Assembly (NCBI GenBank): GCA_021838635.1
Contig: JAKCDC010000009.1
Span: 31,704-95,703 of the forward strand
DNA length: 64,000 nucleotides
Direction: 5' to 3'
From: Pseudomonadota bacterium
GTDB taxonomy: Bacteria; Pseudomonadota; Gammaproteobacteria; Steroidobacterales; Steroidobacteraceae
Positions 51,129 to 62,654 of the stretch are shown here, in pieces; position 1 is the stretch's first letter; the number at the start of each line of letters is the position of its first letter. The notes under the pieces are model-generated. The model ran no database searches. It had not been told where the DNA came from and saw only the letters and a list, made by a program, of their open reading frames with translations. Made by a program: the position numbers and the translations under genes.

Positions 51129-51132
<4 letters not shown>
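50659..51132 (-). CDS. greA: Transcription elongation factor GreA
   Basis: 157-aa factor that enters the RNA polymerase secondary channel and promotes cleavage of backtracked RNA. The coiled-coil tip with acidic residues is seen in [16 protein letters not shown], and the C-terminal domain in [16 protein letters not shown]. Start overlaps the carB stop by four bases (ATGA), making greA the last gene of the dapB/car unit. Confidence 0.96.
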
Positions 51133-54356
<3,224 letters not shown>

Positions 54357-54371
54357 TGAGTCAGTCTCGTA

Positions 54372-55577
54372 TCAGCGGGAAAGGGCCGGCTGGCGCGGCG
54401 GGTTCGGGGCGGAGCCGCCGCCGCCCGGCGGGTTCTGGCGCAGCTGCGCCTGCAGCCGGCGCACCATCAGCTGCACGAAGCGCTCGAACAGCGGCTTGAC
54501 GTCGTGCGGCCCCGGACTCGCCTCCGGGTGCCCCTGGAAGCCGAACACCGCGCGGTCGGTGAACGCGAGCCCCTGCAGCGAGCCGTCGAACAGCGAGCGG
54601 TGCGTGGCGCGCACGCCCGCGGGCAGCGTCGTCTCATCGACCGCGAAACCGTGATTCTGGCTGGTGATGAGCACCCGCCCGCTCTCCAGGTCCTGCACCG
54701 GGTGATTCGCCCCGTGGTGACCGAATTTCATCTTCAGCGTGCGCGCGCCGCTGGCGAGCCCGAGGATCTGGTGCCCCAGGCAGATGCCGAACACCGGCAG
54801 GTCGGTGGCGAGGAACGCGCGCGTCGCCTCGATCGCGTAGGTGCACGGCTCCGGATCGCCCGGGCCGTTGGAGAGAAAGATCCCATCGGGGGCGAGCGCG
54901 AGGGCCTCCTCGGCACTCGTCTCCGCCGGCACCACCGTCATGCGGCAGCCGTAGTCGGCGAGCAGCCTGAGGATGTTGCGCTTGATCCCGAAGTCGTACG
55001 CCACGACGTGCAGGCGCTGATGCGCCCGCAGCGTGCGCGTGCCTTCCGGCCAGACGCTCCCGTCGTTCCACTGGAAGGCGCGTCGGGTGCTGACCACCTT
55101 GGCGAGGTCCATGCCCTTCAAGCCCGGGAACTTGCGCGCCGCGATCACCGCGGCGTTCGCGTCGGCCTGCTCACCGGTCATGATGCAACCGGACTGCGCG
55201 CCGCGCTCGCGCAGGATGCGCGTCAGGCGACGGGTGTCGATCCCGGCGATGGCGACGATGCGGCCGCGCTCGAGAAACGCCCCGAGCGATTCGCTGCCGC
55301 GCCAGTTGCTCCAGCGCGCCGGCAGATCACGCACCACGAGGCCGGCGGCGTAGATCTGCGCCGATTCCAGATCCTCGGGCGTCGCTCCGGTGTTGCCGAT
55401 GTGCGGACAGGTGAGCGTGACGATCTGACGGGCGTATGACGGGTCGGTGAGGATTTCCTGATAACCCGTCATGGCGGTGTTGAAGACAACTTCGCCTGTG
55501 GTGTTGCCTTTGGCACCAATCGACTGGCCACGGAAGACGGTCCCATCCGCAAGTGCCAGTACTGCCGGTACGCTCAC
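54372..55577 (-). CDS. carA: Carbamoyl-phosphate synthase small subunit
   Basis: 401-aa glutamine amidotransferase subunit. The N-terminal CPSase domain ([19 protein letters not shown]) is followed by a class I GATase domain with catalytic Cys in [12 protein letters not shown] and His/Glu in [15 protein letters not shown]. The last 20 residues are Gly/Pro-rich. GTG 55577 has GAGAGGA upstream. A structured leader precedes it (see separate features). Confidence 0.97.
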   Translation of the reverse strand: MSVPAVLALADGTVFRGQSIGAKGNTTGEVVFNTAMTGYQEILTDPSYARQIVTLTCPHIGNTGATPEDLESAQIYAAGLVVRDLPARWSNWRGSESLGAFLERGRIVAIAGIDTRRLTRILRERGAQSGCIMTGEQADANAAVIAARKFPGLKGMDLAKVVSTRRAFQWNDGSVWPEGTRTLRAHQRLHVVAYDFGIKRNILRLLADYGCRMTVVPAETSAEEALALAPDGIFLSNGPGDPEPCTYAIEATRAFLATDLPVFGICLGHQILGLASGARTLKMKFGHHGANHPVQDLESGRVLITSQNHGFAVDETTLPAGVRATHRSLFDGSLQGLAFTDRAVFGFQGHPEASPGPHDVKPLFERFVQLMVRRLQAQLRQNPPGGGGSAPNPPRQPALSR

Positions 55578-55594
55578 TTCGATGAATCCTCTCT

Positions 55595-55705
55595 TTAGCG
55601 CTGGGTTCTCGTGTCAGCCGGCCGGCGCGTAGATCGCCCCGCGCTGCGGAGCTCTCGGCCCAAGACCTGCAGATATACAAAGCGGGAGGAGTTCGTGCTG
55701 AACAT
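55595..55705 (-). CDS. Putative 36-aa leader peptide of carAB
   Basis: Between the carAB promoter and carA, ATG 55705 opens 36 codons ending with TAA 17 bp before carA. The peptide begins [19 protein letters not shown] and is rich in Arg (nine residues), most toward its end ([13 protein letters not shown]). GGAGG immediately abuts the ATG, with AAGG further up. Arginine-rich leader peptides would suit control of an arginine/pyrimidine gene by attenuation, but no such function is proven and chance opening is possible. Confidence 0.35.
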   Translation of the reverse strand: MFSTNSSRFVYLQVLGRELRSAGRSTRRPADTRTQR

Positions 55706-55713
55706 CCTCCCGC
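55682..55713 (-). promoter_or_regulatory. carAB leader hairpin (possible attenuator)
   Basis: GCGGGAGGA and TCCTCCCGC form a 9-bp stem; inside it GTTC-AGCAC-GAAC can pair again. On the minus strand the outer stem is followed by TTTGTATAT, a weak U-tract. The 5' arm holds the Shine-Dalgarno-like GGAGG of the leader ORF and the ATG follows at once. It may end or pause transcription before carA. Confidence 0.6.
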
Positions 55714-55767
55714 CTTGCGTGGACTAACCCGCCGAGGATTCGAAAAACCTGCAGCGGATCGGGCGAA

Positions 55768-55796
55768 ATTCTACGGTCGGAGGCTGCGGGTGTCCA
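55768..55796 (-). promoter_or_regulatory. sigma-70 promoter of carAB
   Basis: On the minus strand, -35 TGGACA (55796-55791), a 17-bp spacer and -10 TAGAAT (55773-55768) match the consensus well. Transcription should begin near 55761, giving a leader of about 185 nt before carA. This separates carAB from dapB despite their same orientation. Confidence 0.75.
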
Positions 55797-55848
55797 CGGA
55801 AAATTCGCCTACATGGAGGTATGAAGCCGCCGTGTAAAATTTCGCAAC

Positions 55849-56661
55849 CTATTGATTTTTAATCAAAATATCACGCATGAAATAGCGGCCCGCCGGCCGT
55901 TGCGCCAGCCAGAGCGCAGCGGTCAGAGCGCCGCGGGCGAACACGCGCCGATCCGCCGCCCGATGGCCCAGTACGAGCGTCTCCCCGGTGCCGAGAAAGC
56001 GCACCTCATGCTCCCCGGCCACGTCCCCGCCACGCAGCACCGCGAAGCCGATCTGCCCGCTCGGCCGTGCGCCGGCGCGGCCGGCGCCGGCGGCCGCGAG
56101 TGCCGCCTCGCAGGAGAGGCCGCGCCCCTCGCCGGCCGCCCGGCCGAGCGCCAGGGCGGTCCCCGAGGGGGCATCGCGCTTCATGCGGTGGTGGGTCTCG
56201 AGGATCTCGATGTCAAACGCCTCCGGCAGCGCCCGTGCGGCGGTGCGCACCAGTTCAAGCAGCAAGGTCACCCCGAGACTGGTATTCGGCGCCACCAGCA
56301 GCGCCACATCGCGGGCCGCGGCGGCGAACTCGGCCTCGAGCGCTTGCGGATAGCCCGTGGTGCCCAGCAGCAGCGCGACCCCAGCGGCTCGGCAGGCCGC
56401 GAGGTGCTCGGCCGTCGCCTGCGGGGCGGAGAAATCGATCGCGACGTCGGCGTCCTGCAGCGCCACGGCCAGGTCCGCGCTCAGCCGGACCCCGAGCGGC
56501 GCTGCGCCGGCGAGTTCCCCGGCATCGCGCCCGAGCCCACCGCTCGCGGCCGAGGCCACCGCGGCGCTAAGCACAAGCCCGTCGAAATCCGCCGCCGCGC
56601 GCACCAGTTCGCGTCCCATCCGGCCAGCCGCTCCGATGATGACGACGCGGGTGCTCATCAT
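55849..56661 (-). CDS. dapB: 4-hydroxy-tetrahydrodipicolinate reductase
   Basis: 270-aa NAD(P)H-dependent enzyme of lysine and diaminopimelate synthesis. The dinucleotide site VVIIGAAGRMGRELV, LLLGTTGYP, VAPNTSLGV and the substrate motif ETHHRMKRDAPSGTAL are intact. It follows dnaJ by 6 bp, the usual gammaproteobacterial order. Its last codons TTGATTTTTAATCAA read as a palindrome by chance. Confidence 0.96.
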   Translation of the reverse strand: MMSTRVVIIGAAGRMGRELVRAAADFDGLVLSAAVASAASGGLGRDAGELAGAAPLGVRLSADLAVALQDADVAIDFSAPQATAEHLAACRAAGVALLLGTTGYPQALEAEFAAAARDVALLVAPNTSLGVTLLLELVRTAARALPEAFDIEILETHHRMKRDAPSGTALALGRAAGEGRGLSCEAALAAAGAGRAGARPSGQIGFAVLRGGDVAGEHEVRFLGTGETLVLGHRAADRRVFARGALTAALWLAQRPAGRYFMRDILIKNQ

Positions 56662-56667
56662 CGCCGC

Positions 56668-57792
56668 TCAGCCGCCGAAGAAGCGCCGCACACCATCGAA
56701 GAAGCCCTTCTCCCGCGGTGAGTGGCGCGGGCCCTCCACTTTCAGGGACTCCTCGAGCGCGCGGATCAGCTCGCGCTGCTCGGCCGACAGGTGCACCGGG
56801 GTCTCGACGACCACGCGACAGAACAGGTCCCCGCGTGAGCCGCCGCGCACCGGCTTGACCCCCTTGTCGCGCAGCCGGAAGACCCGGCCCGACTGGGTTT
56901 CCGCCGGGATCTTCAGCGCCACATTGCCGTCGAGCGTCGGCACCTCCACGGTGCCCCCGAGCGCAGCGGTGGCGAAACTGACCGGGACTTCGCACGAGAG
57001 ATGCTCCCCGTCCCGCTCGAAAATCGCATGCTCGCGTACGTTCACCTCGACATAGAGGTCCCCTGGCGGCCCGCCGTTGCGGCCCGCTTCCCCCTCGCCG
57101 CCGAGGCGGATGCGGTCCCCGGTGTCCACGCCGGCGGGGATCTTCACCTGCAGCTTGCGCGTGCGGCGCACCCGGCCCTGCCCGAGGCAGGTATCGCAGG
57201 GGTTGCGCACGATCGTGCCGGCACCGCGGCACTTCGGGCAGGTCTGCTGCAGCTGGAAGAAGCCCTGGGAGATGCGCACCTGGCCGCCGCCGCCGCAGGC
57301 ATCACAGGTCTGTGGCGTGCTGCCCTTGGCCGCGCCGCTCCCGTGGCAGGTCTCGCACTCGGAGAGCTTCGGCACCTCGATCTCCACCGAGTGGCCAAAT
57401 ACCGCCTCGTGCAGATCGAGCTCGAGTTCGTAGCGCAGATCGGCGCCGCGAAACACCTGGGCGTGTCCGCCGCGGCGGGCCGCACCGAAGATGTCACCGA
57501 ACACATCCCCGAAGATGTCGCTGAAGGCATCCGCGGTGTTGCCGCGGCCGCGCGCGCCGGCCGCGGCCGCTTCGAGGCCGGCATGGCCGTACTGATCGTA
57601 GGCGGCCCGCTTGTGCGGGTCGGTGAGGACCTCGTAGGCCTCCTTGGCCTCCTTGAAGCGCCCCTCGGCCTCCGCGTCATCCGGATTGCGATCCGGGTGA
57701 TATTTCATGGCGAGGCGCCGGTACGCCTTTTTGATGTCCGCCTCGGTCGCCGTCTTAGGGACGTCGAGGACTTTGTAGAAGTCTTTTTTCAT
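56668..57792 (-). CDS. dnaJ: Chaperone protein DnaJ
   Basis: 374-aa Hsp40 that loads substrates on DnaK. The J domain has the HPD motif ([11 protein letters not shown]), then a Gly-rich stretch, four zinc-binding repeats ([33 protein letters not shown]) and the C-terminal substrate domains. It lies 72 bp after dnaK, with a strong hairpin in the gap. Confidence 0.97.
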   Translation of the reverse strand: MKKDFYKVLDVPKTATEADIKKAYRRLAMKYHPDRNPDDAEAEGRFKEAKEAYEVLTDPHKRAAYDQYGHAGLEAAAAGARGRGNTADAFSDIFGDVFGDIFGAARRGGHAQVFRGADLRYELELDLHEAVFGHSVEIEVPKLSECETCHGSGAAKGSTPQTCDACGGGGQVRISQGFFQLQQTCPKCRGAGTIVRNPCDTCLGQGRVRRTRKLQVKIPAGVDTGDRIRLGGEGEAGRNGGPPGDLYVEVNVREHAIFERDGEHLSCEVPVSFATAALGGTVEVPTLDGNVALKIPAETQSGRVFRLRDKGVKPVRGGSRGDLFCRVVVETPVHLSAEQRELIRALEESLKVEGPRHSPREKGFFDGVRRFFGG

Positions 57793-57809
57793 GCGTCTCG
57801 CACAGCGGC

Positions 57810-57836
57810 GGCGGGGTTCGCGCCGCGAACCCCGCC
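57810..57836 (-). promoter_or_regulatory. Hairpin between dnaK and dnaJ
   Basis: GGCGGGGTTCGC at 57810-57821 and its exact complement at 57825-57836 leave a 3-nt loop. The 12-bp stem has no U-tract. It may lower read-through or stabilise the dnaK mRNA end, so that less DnaJ than DnaK is made. Confidence 0.55.
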
Positions 57837-57864
57837 CACTATACCGACTGGCTCAACCTGGCGG

Positions 57865-59811
57865 TCAGGATGCCTTGCGGCCCTTGTCCTTGACCTCTTC
57901 GAACTCCGCGTCGACGACATTCTCCTTGCCGGCGGCGGCTGGCTCGCCCGACGCATCGGGTTCGGCCCCGGCCGTCGCGCCGCCCGCGGCGGCTTCCCCG
58001 GCGTAGGCCTTCTGCGCGATGCCGGCGGAGGCCTGAGCCAACGCCTCGGTCTTCTTCTCGATGACCGCCCGGTCATCGCCCTTCAGCGCGGTGCGCAGAT
58101 CGGCAATCGCCGACTCGACGCTGGCGCGCTCGCCCGGCTCAACCTTCTCCCCGAGATCCTTCACGCTGCGCTCGACGGCGTGGATCATGGCATCGGCCTT
58201 GTTGCGCGTCTCGATGAGCTCACGGAAGCGCTTGTCGTCCGCGGCGTGCGCCTCGGCGTCGCGCACCATGCGCTTGATCTCGTCGTCGTTCAGACCGCTC
58301 GAGGCCTTGATGACGATCTTCTGCTCGCGCCCGGTCGCCTTGTCCTTGGCCGACACGTTGAGGATGCCGTTGGCGTCGATGTCGAAGGACACCTCGACCT
58401 GCGGCATGCCGCGCGGGGCGGGCGGGATGTCCGACAGGTCGAACTTGCCGAGCGACTTGTTGTCGACCGCCCGCTCGCGCTCGCCCTGCAGCACGTGAAT
58501 GGTCACCGCCGTCTGGTTGTCATCGGCGGTGGAGAACACCTGCGCGGCCTTGGTCGGGATCGTGGTGTTCTTCTCGATCAACTTGGTCATCACGCCGCCG
58601 AGCGTCTCGATGCCGAGCGACAGCGGCGTGACGTCGAGCAACAGCACGTCCTTGACCTCACCGGCGAGCACGCCCGCCTGGATCGCCGCGCCCACCGCCA
58701 CCGCCTCATCGGGGTTGACGTCCTTGCGCGGCTCGCGACCGAAGAAATCCTTCACGTACTTCTGCACCAGCGGCATGCGCGTCTGGCCGCCGACCAGGAT
58801 GACCTCGGCGACCTCGTTCGCGGCGAGCCCCGCATCCTTCAGCGCGGTACGGCACGGCGCGATGGTCCTTTGCACCAGCTCCTCGACCAGCGCCTCGAGT
58901 TTGGCGCGGGTGAGCTTGATGTTCAGGTGCTTCGGCCCCGAGGCGTCCGCGGTGATGTACGGCAGGTTGATGTCGGTCTGCTGCGTGGAGGACAGCTCGA
59001 TCTTGGCCTTCTCGGCAGCCTCCTTCAGACGCTGCATGGCCAGCGGGTCCTTGCGCACATCGACGCCGGACTCCTTCAGGAACTCCTCGGCAAGGAAATT
59101 GATGATGCGCAGATCGAAATCCTCGCCCCCGAGGAACGTATCCCCGTTGGTCGAGAGCACCTCGAACTGATGCTCCCCGTCGATCTCGGCGATCTCGATG
59201 ATCGAGACGTCGAAGGTGCCACCGCCCAAGTCATACACGGCGATCTTGCGATCCCCGCTCTGCTTGTCGAGCCCGTAGGCGAGCGAGGCGGCGGTCGGCT
59301 CATTGATGATGCGCTTGACCTCGAGGCCGGCGATGCGCCCGGCATCCTTGGTTGCCTGGCGCTGCGAATCATTGAAGTAGGCCGGCACCGTGATCACCGC
59401 CTCGGTGACCGGCTCGCCGAGATAGTCCTCGGCGGTCTTCTTCATCTTCATCAGCACGCGCGCGCTGACCTCGGGCGGGGCCATCTTCTTGCCCTGCGCA
59501 TCGACCCACGCATCGCCATTGTCGGCGCGGGCGATCTTGTACGGAACCATCTTCGAGTCGCGCTGCACCACCTCGTCCTCGAACTTCCGTCCGATGAGGC
59601 GCTTGATCGCAAACAGGGTGTTCTGCGGGTTGGTGACCGCCTGGCGCTTGGCCGGCTGGCCCACCAGCACCTCGTTGTCCTTGGTGAAGGCGACAATGGA
59701 CGGAGTCGTGCGGTCGCCCTCGCTATTCTCAATCACCCGGGGCTTGCCGCCCTCCATGATGGCGACGCACGAGTTCGTGGTCCCGAGGTCGATGCCGATT
59801 ACCTTTGCCAT
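57865..59811 (-). CDS. dnaK: Chaperone protein DnaK
   Basis: 648-aa Hsp70 ATPase. The nucleotide-binding domain starts [18 protein letters not shown] and contains [13 protein letters not shown] and [11 protein letters not shown]; the substrate domain and an Ala/Gly-rich lid end in the usual EEVKD region (here [11 protein letters not shown]). Preceded by a heat-shock-type promoter. Confidence 0.98.
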   Translation of the reverse strand: MAKVIGIDLGTTNSCVAIMEGGKPRVIENSEGDRTTPSIVAFTKDNEVLVGQPAKRQAVTNPQNTLFAIKRLIGRKFEDEVVQRDSKMVPYKIARADNGDAWVDAQGKKMAPPEVSARVLMKMKKTAEDYLGEPVTEAVITVPAYFNDSQRQATKDAGRIAGLEVKRIINEPTAASLAYGLDKQSGDRKIAVYDLGGGTFDVSIIEIAEIDGEHQFEVLSTNGDTFLGGEDFDLRIINFLAEEFLKESGVDVRKDPLAMQRLKEAAEKAKIELSSTQQTDINLPYITADASGPKHLNIKLTRAKLEALVEELVQRTIAPCRTALKDAGLAANEVAEVILVGGQTRMPLVQKYVKDFFGREPRKDVNPDEAVAVGAAIQAGVLAGEVKDVLLLDVTPLSLGIETLGGVMTKLIEKNTTIPTKAAQVFSTADDNQTAVTIHVLQGERERAVDNKSLGKFDLSDIPPAPRGMPQVEVSFDIDANGILNVSAKDKATGREQKIVIKASSGLNDDEIKRMVRDAEAHAADDKRFRELIETRNKADAMIHAVERSVKDLGEKVEPGERASVESAIADLRTALKGDDRAVIEKKTEALAQASAGIAQKAYAGEAAAGGATAGAEPDASGEPAAAGKENVVDAEFEEVKDKGRKAS

Positions 59812-59862
59812 GATCTGCTCCGCCGAAATCAGTTGCTTATGGAGAGTCCGCTGGAGGACTTT

Positions 59863-59888
59863 CTGGGGGTATCTCCCGCCGATTCAAG
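59863..59888 (-). promoter_or_regulatory. sigma-32 (heat-shock) type promoter of dnaK
   Basis: On the minus strand CTTGAA (59888-59883), a 14-bp spacer and CCCCAGA match the sigma-32 pattern CTTGAA-N13-15-CCCCAT. It lies about 50 bp before the dnaK ATG, in the grpE-dnaK gap. No CIRCE element (TTAGCACTC repeats) is present. Confidence 0.7.
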
Positions 59889-59910
59889 GGTGGCGGGGCA
59901 TTCGCTGAAC

Positions 59911-60456
59911 CTACGTCTTGGCTTTCGCCACGATCACCCGCGCCGGGCGCAGCAGCCGTCCGTTGAGCTCGTAGCCGGCCTGCACCACCTGCAGCACGGT
60001 GTCCGGGGCGGCCTCGGCCGACTCCTGCGCCAGCATCGCCTCGTGCCGCGCCGGGTCGAACGACTCCCCGAGCGGACGGATGGCGCTCACGCCGAGCTTC
60101 TCGAGGGCCTTGGCAAGCAGCTGCAGCGTCGCTTCCTGGCCCTGCCTGAGGTTCGCCGGATCCACCTCCGGGCGCGCGGCGCTCTGGATCGCCAGCTCCA
60201 GGCTGTCCTGCACCGGCAACAGCTCGGCGGCGAATTTCTCCAGCCCGTAGCGGTTGGCCGCCTCGATGTCGCGCTGGGCGCGTTTGCGCACGTTGTCCAG
60301 TTCCGCCAGCGCCCGCAGCATCTGTTCCTGGCTCTCTTTGGCACGCTGCTCGGCCTGCGCCAGCGCCTGCTCCAGCCGCATCGTCTCGTCCGAGGCGACC
60401 GCCGCGTCGGTCTCGCGCTCGCCTGAGGGGCTCGCGCCCGCCTGATCAGTGCTCAT
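59911..60456 (-). CDS. grpE: Nucleotide exchange factor GrpE
   Basis: 181-aa co-chaperone that speeds ADP release from DnaK. A long coiled coil (MRLEQALAQAEQRAKE, LDNVRKRAQRDIEAA) is followed by the beta-wing domain (GYELNGRLLRPARVIVAK). ATG 60456 has GAGGA upstream; a TTG two codons earlier is the only alternative. Confidence 0.95.
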   Translation of the reverse strand: MSTDQAGASPSGERETDAAVASDETMRLEQALAQAEQRAKESQEQMLRALAELDNVRKRAQRDIEAANRYGLEKFAAELLPVQDSLELAIQSAARPEVDPANLRQGQEATLQLLAKALEKLGVSAIRPLGESFDPARHEAMLAQESAEAAPDTVLQVVQAGYELNGRLLRPARVIVAKAKT

Positions 60457-60549
60457 CCGCAATCCTCTTTCCGCTCTTGCGCCGTGAAAAAAAAACGCAC
60501 CCCGACCCGCGGCTCGCGCCGTGGCAACGGACAGCGCTCGGTGTGGGGA

Positions 60550-61611
60550 TCAGCGCCGCGAATTCAAGGCGGCGCCGAGGAGTTTAGCCGTCATGTCGAC
60601 GATGGGGATGACCCGCTCATAGGCCATGCGGGTCGGACCGATGACCCCGAGCACGCCGAACGCCGAGGCCGGCGTGCCGTACGGGGCGGTCACCAGGCTG
60701 CAGTCATCGAGAATGCGGTAGCCGGACTCGTGCCCGATGAAGATCTGCACCCCCTCGGCACGCAGGCTGTGATCGAGCAGGTGCAGGAAGTCACGCTTCT
60801 CGTTGAAGGCCTCGAACAAGCGCCGCAGTCGCTCAACGCTCGAGAGCTCCGCGACGCTCATCAGATTGGTCTCGCCCTTGATAACGTACTCGAGCTCCCC
60901 GTTCTGCGCGCCGCTGGCAAACACGTGCTGCGCCATCGAGATCGCATCGAGCATCACCTGATTGAGGTGCGCACGCGTCTCGCTCAGCTGACGCAGGATC
61001 TCCTGGCGCACCTCCTCCAGCGAGCGGCCACGCAGCTGCTCGTTGAGGAAGTTCGAGGCGCGGCGCAGCTCATCGTGGGAGAAGTAGCGCTCCAGCTGCA
61101 CGATGCGGTTCTGCACCTCGCGCTCCCCATACACCAGCACCACGAGCACGCGGTTCTCGGAGAGCCCGACGAACTCGATCTGGGTGATGGTGGCCTGTGT
61201 GGCCCGCGGCAGAGTGACCACGCCGGCGAGGCGAGTCAGGCTCGAGAGCAGCTGCGAGACGCTGCTCACCAGGTCCTTGCCGCTCTCGCGCACCGCCTCG
61301 AGCTGCCGCTCGATCTCGGCCGCCGCGGCGGCCTCGAGGGGCTGGACCTGCAGCAGCGAGTCGACGAAGAACCGGTACCCCTTGTCAGTCGGCACCCGCC
61401 CGGCGGAGGTATGCGGCGAGGCGACGAAACCGAGCTCCTCCAGATCGGCCATCACGTTGCGGATGGTGGCGGAGGACAGCTGCAATCCGGACTCGCGCGA
61501 CAACGCGCGCGAGCCGACCGGCTGGCCGTCGCGGATGTAGCTCTCCACGAGCGAGCGCAGCAGGTGCTGCGCTCGCTCGCTCAATTGTTCTTCCGGGGAT
61601 TCGTGCGTCAT
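60550..61611 (-). CDS. hrcA: Heat-inducible transcription repressor HrcA
   Basis: 353-aa repressor that binds CIRCE elements and is kept active by GroE. The winged helix (SESYIRDGQPVGSRALS region, LSSATIRNVMADLEELGF) and the HrcA core (TSAGRVPTDKGYRFFVD) are present. ATG 61611 lacks an RBS and follows a small stem. It heads the grpE-dnaK-dnaJ series and is divergent from nadK. Confidence 0.95.
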   Translation of the reverse strand: MTHESPEEQLSERAQHLLRSLVESYIRDGQPVGSRALSRESGLQLSSATIRNVMADLEELGFVASPHTSAGRVPTDKGYRFFVDSLLQVQPLEAAAAAEIERQLEAVRESGKDLVSSVSQLLSSLTRLAGVVTLPRATQATITQIEFVGLSENRVLVVLVYGEREVQNRIVQLERYFSHDELRRASNFLNEQLRGRSLEEVRQEILRQLSETRAHLNQVMLDAISMAQHVFASGAQNGELEYVIKGETNLMSVAELSSVERLRRLFEAFNEKRDFLHLLDHSLRAEGVQIFIGHESGYRILDDCSLVTAPYGTPASAFGVLGVIGPTRMAYERVIPIVDMTAKLLGAALNSRR

Positions 61612-61668
61612 ATATACGTGCGCCGCTGCGCACACCTGCCGCTCTGGCGCCACCGACTGTTCTGAAAA

Positions 61669-61695
61669 GCTATAGACGCCACGCCCAAGCGTCAA
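61669..61695 (-). promoter_or_regulatory. Possible hrcA promoter
   Basis: TTGACG (61695-61690) and TATAGC (61674-61669) on the minus strand, 15 bp apart, resemble a sigma-70 promoter with a short spacer. Transcription would begin about 50 nt before hrcA. Confidence 0.35.
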
Positions 61696-61716
61696 GCAAC
61701 CCTTGCGTCGTCCTGC

Positions 61717-61730
61717 TAGGATTCTCACCG
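61717..61730 (+). promoter_or_regulatory. -10 box directly before nadK start
   Basis: TAGGAT lies 8 nt before the nadK ATG and there is no RBS. As for yhbY, the predicted start of transcription coincides with the start codon, suggesting a leaderless message. Confidence 0.45.
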
Positions 61731-62612
61731 ATGACCCCTCCCCGTATCTGCGCTCTGGTCGGCCGCTTCACGGACCCGCGGGTGGCCGAGTCCGCGCGGG
61801 TGGCGCTTGCCCACCTGGTCGAGCGCGGGGTGACGGTGCGGGTCGATGGCGCCGCGCCGCTCGCGGCGAGCGCGGGGGCGAGCGCGGTCACGACGGCCGA
61901 GCTCAGCCCCGGGGCGGACCTGATGATCGCCGTCGGGGGTGATGGCACGCTGCTCTACGCCGCGGGGCTCGTGGCCCGCCACGGCGTGCCGCTGCTCGGC
62001 ATCAACCGCGGCCGGCTCGGCTTTCTCACCGACGTGATGCCCGAGGACATCGCCGCCTGCCTCGATGCCGCCCTCGCCGGGCAGCTCGCCGCCGACGAGC
62101 GGCCGCTGCTCGCGGCTCGGCTGGAGCACGCCGACGGCACCTGCCGCCAGGCGCTGGCGCTGAACGATGTGGTGCTGCAGAAGCTCGCCACGGGCCGGAT
62201 GCTGGATTTCGAGACCCGCGTCGCCGGCCGCTACGTCAACACCCACGCCGGCGACGGCATCGTCGTGGCAAGCGCCACCGGCTCGACCGCCTACGCCCTG
62301 TCCTGCGGTGGGCCGATCATCGAGCCACAGCTCGACATCGTGGTCCTGGCGCCGATCTGCCCGCACACCCTTTCCGACCGGCCCATCGTGGTGTCCGGCC
62401 GCTCGGTGATCGAGGTCCGCCTGCTCGAGCGGCCCGACACGCGCGCCCAGGTGACCTGCGATGGCAGCATCCTCGGGACGCTGGTGCCGGGGGAGCGCCT
62501 GGAGATTCGCCCCGCCGCCGAGCGCGTCACGCTGCTGCACCCGCCCGGACACGACTATTTCCGGCTGCTGCGCTCGAAACTGCACTGGGGCCGCGGCGAC
62601 AGCGAGCGCTGA
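61731..62612 (+). CDS. nadK: NAD kinase
   Basis: 293-aa enzyme that phosphorylates NAD to NADP. The GGDGT motif (AVGGDGTLLYAA), the NDVVLQK motif and the SATGSTAYALSCGGPI substrate loop are clear. It diverges from hrcA, with 119 bp between starts, and lies 42 bp before recN. Confidence 0.96.
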   Translation: MTPPRICALVGRFTDPRVAESARVALAHLVERGVTVRVDGAAPLAASAGASAVTTAELSPGADLMIAVGGDGTLLYAAGLVARHGVPLLGINRGRLGFLTDVMPEDIAACLDAALAGQLAADERPLLAARLEHADGTCRQALALNDVVLQKLATGRMLDFETRVAGRYVNTHAGDGIVVASATGSTAYALSCGGPIIEPQLDIVVLAPICPHTLSDRPIVVSGRSVIEVRLLERPDTRAQVTCDGSILGTLVPGERLEIRPAAERVTLLHPPGHDYFRLLRSKLHWGRGDSER

Positions 62613-62654
62613 ACGCCCTCTACCACCCCCACCCACACCCTTGCGCGATCCGCC

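Noticed and set aside
57001..60426. Open frame of over 1100 codons antisense to dnaJ-dnaK-grpE
   Set aside because: Same reason: it runs across three well-identified genes and has no recognisable domain.
60470..60549. Run of nine T on the minus strand between hrcA and grpE as an intrinsic terminator
   Set aside because: The nearest stem is imperfect and ends about 11 nt before the T-run; grpE is expected to be co-transcribed.
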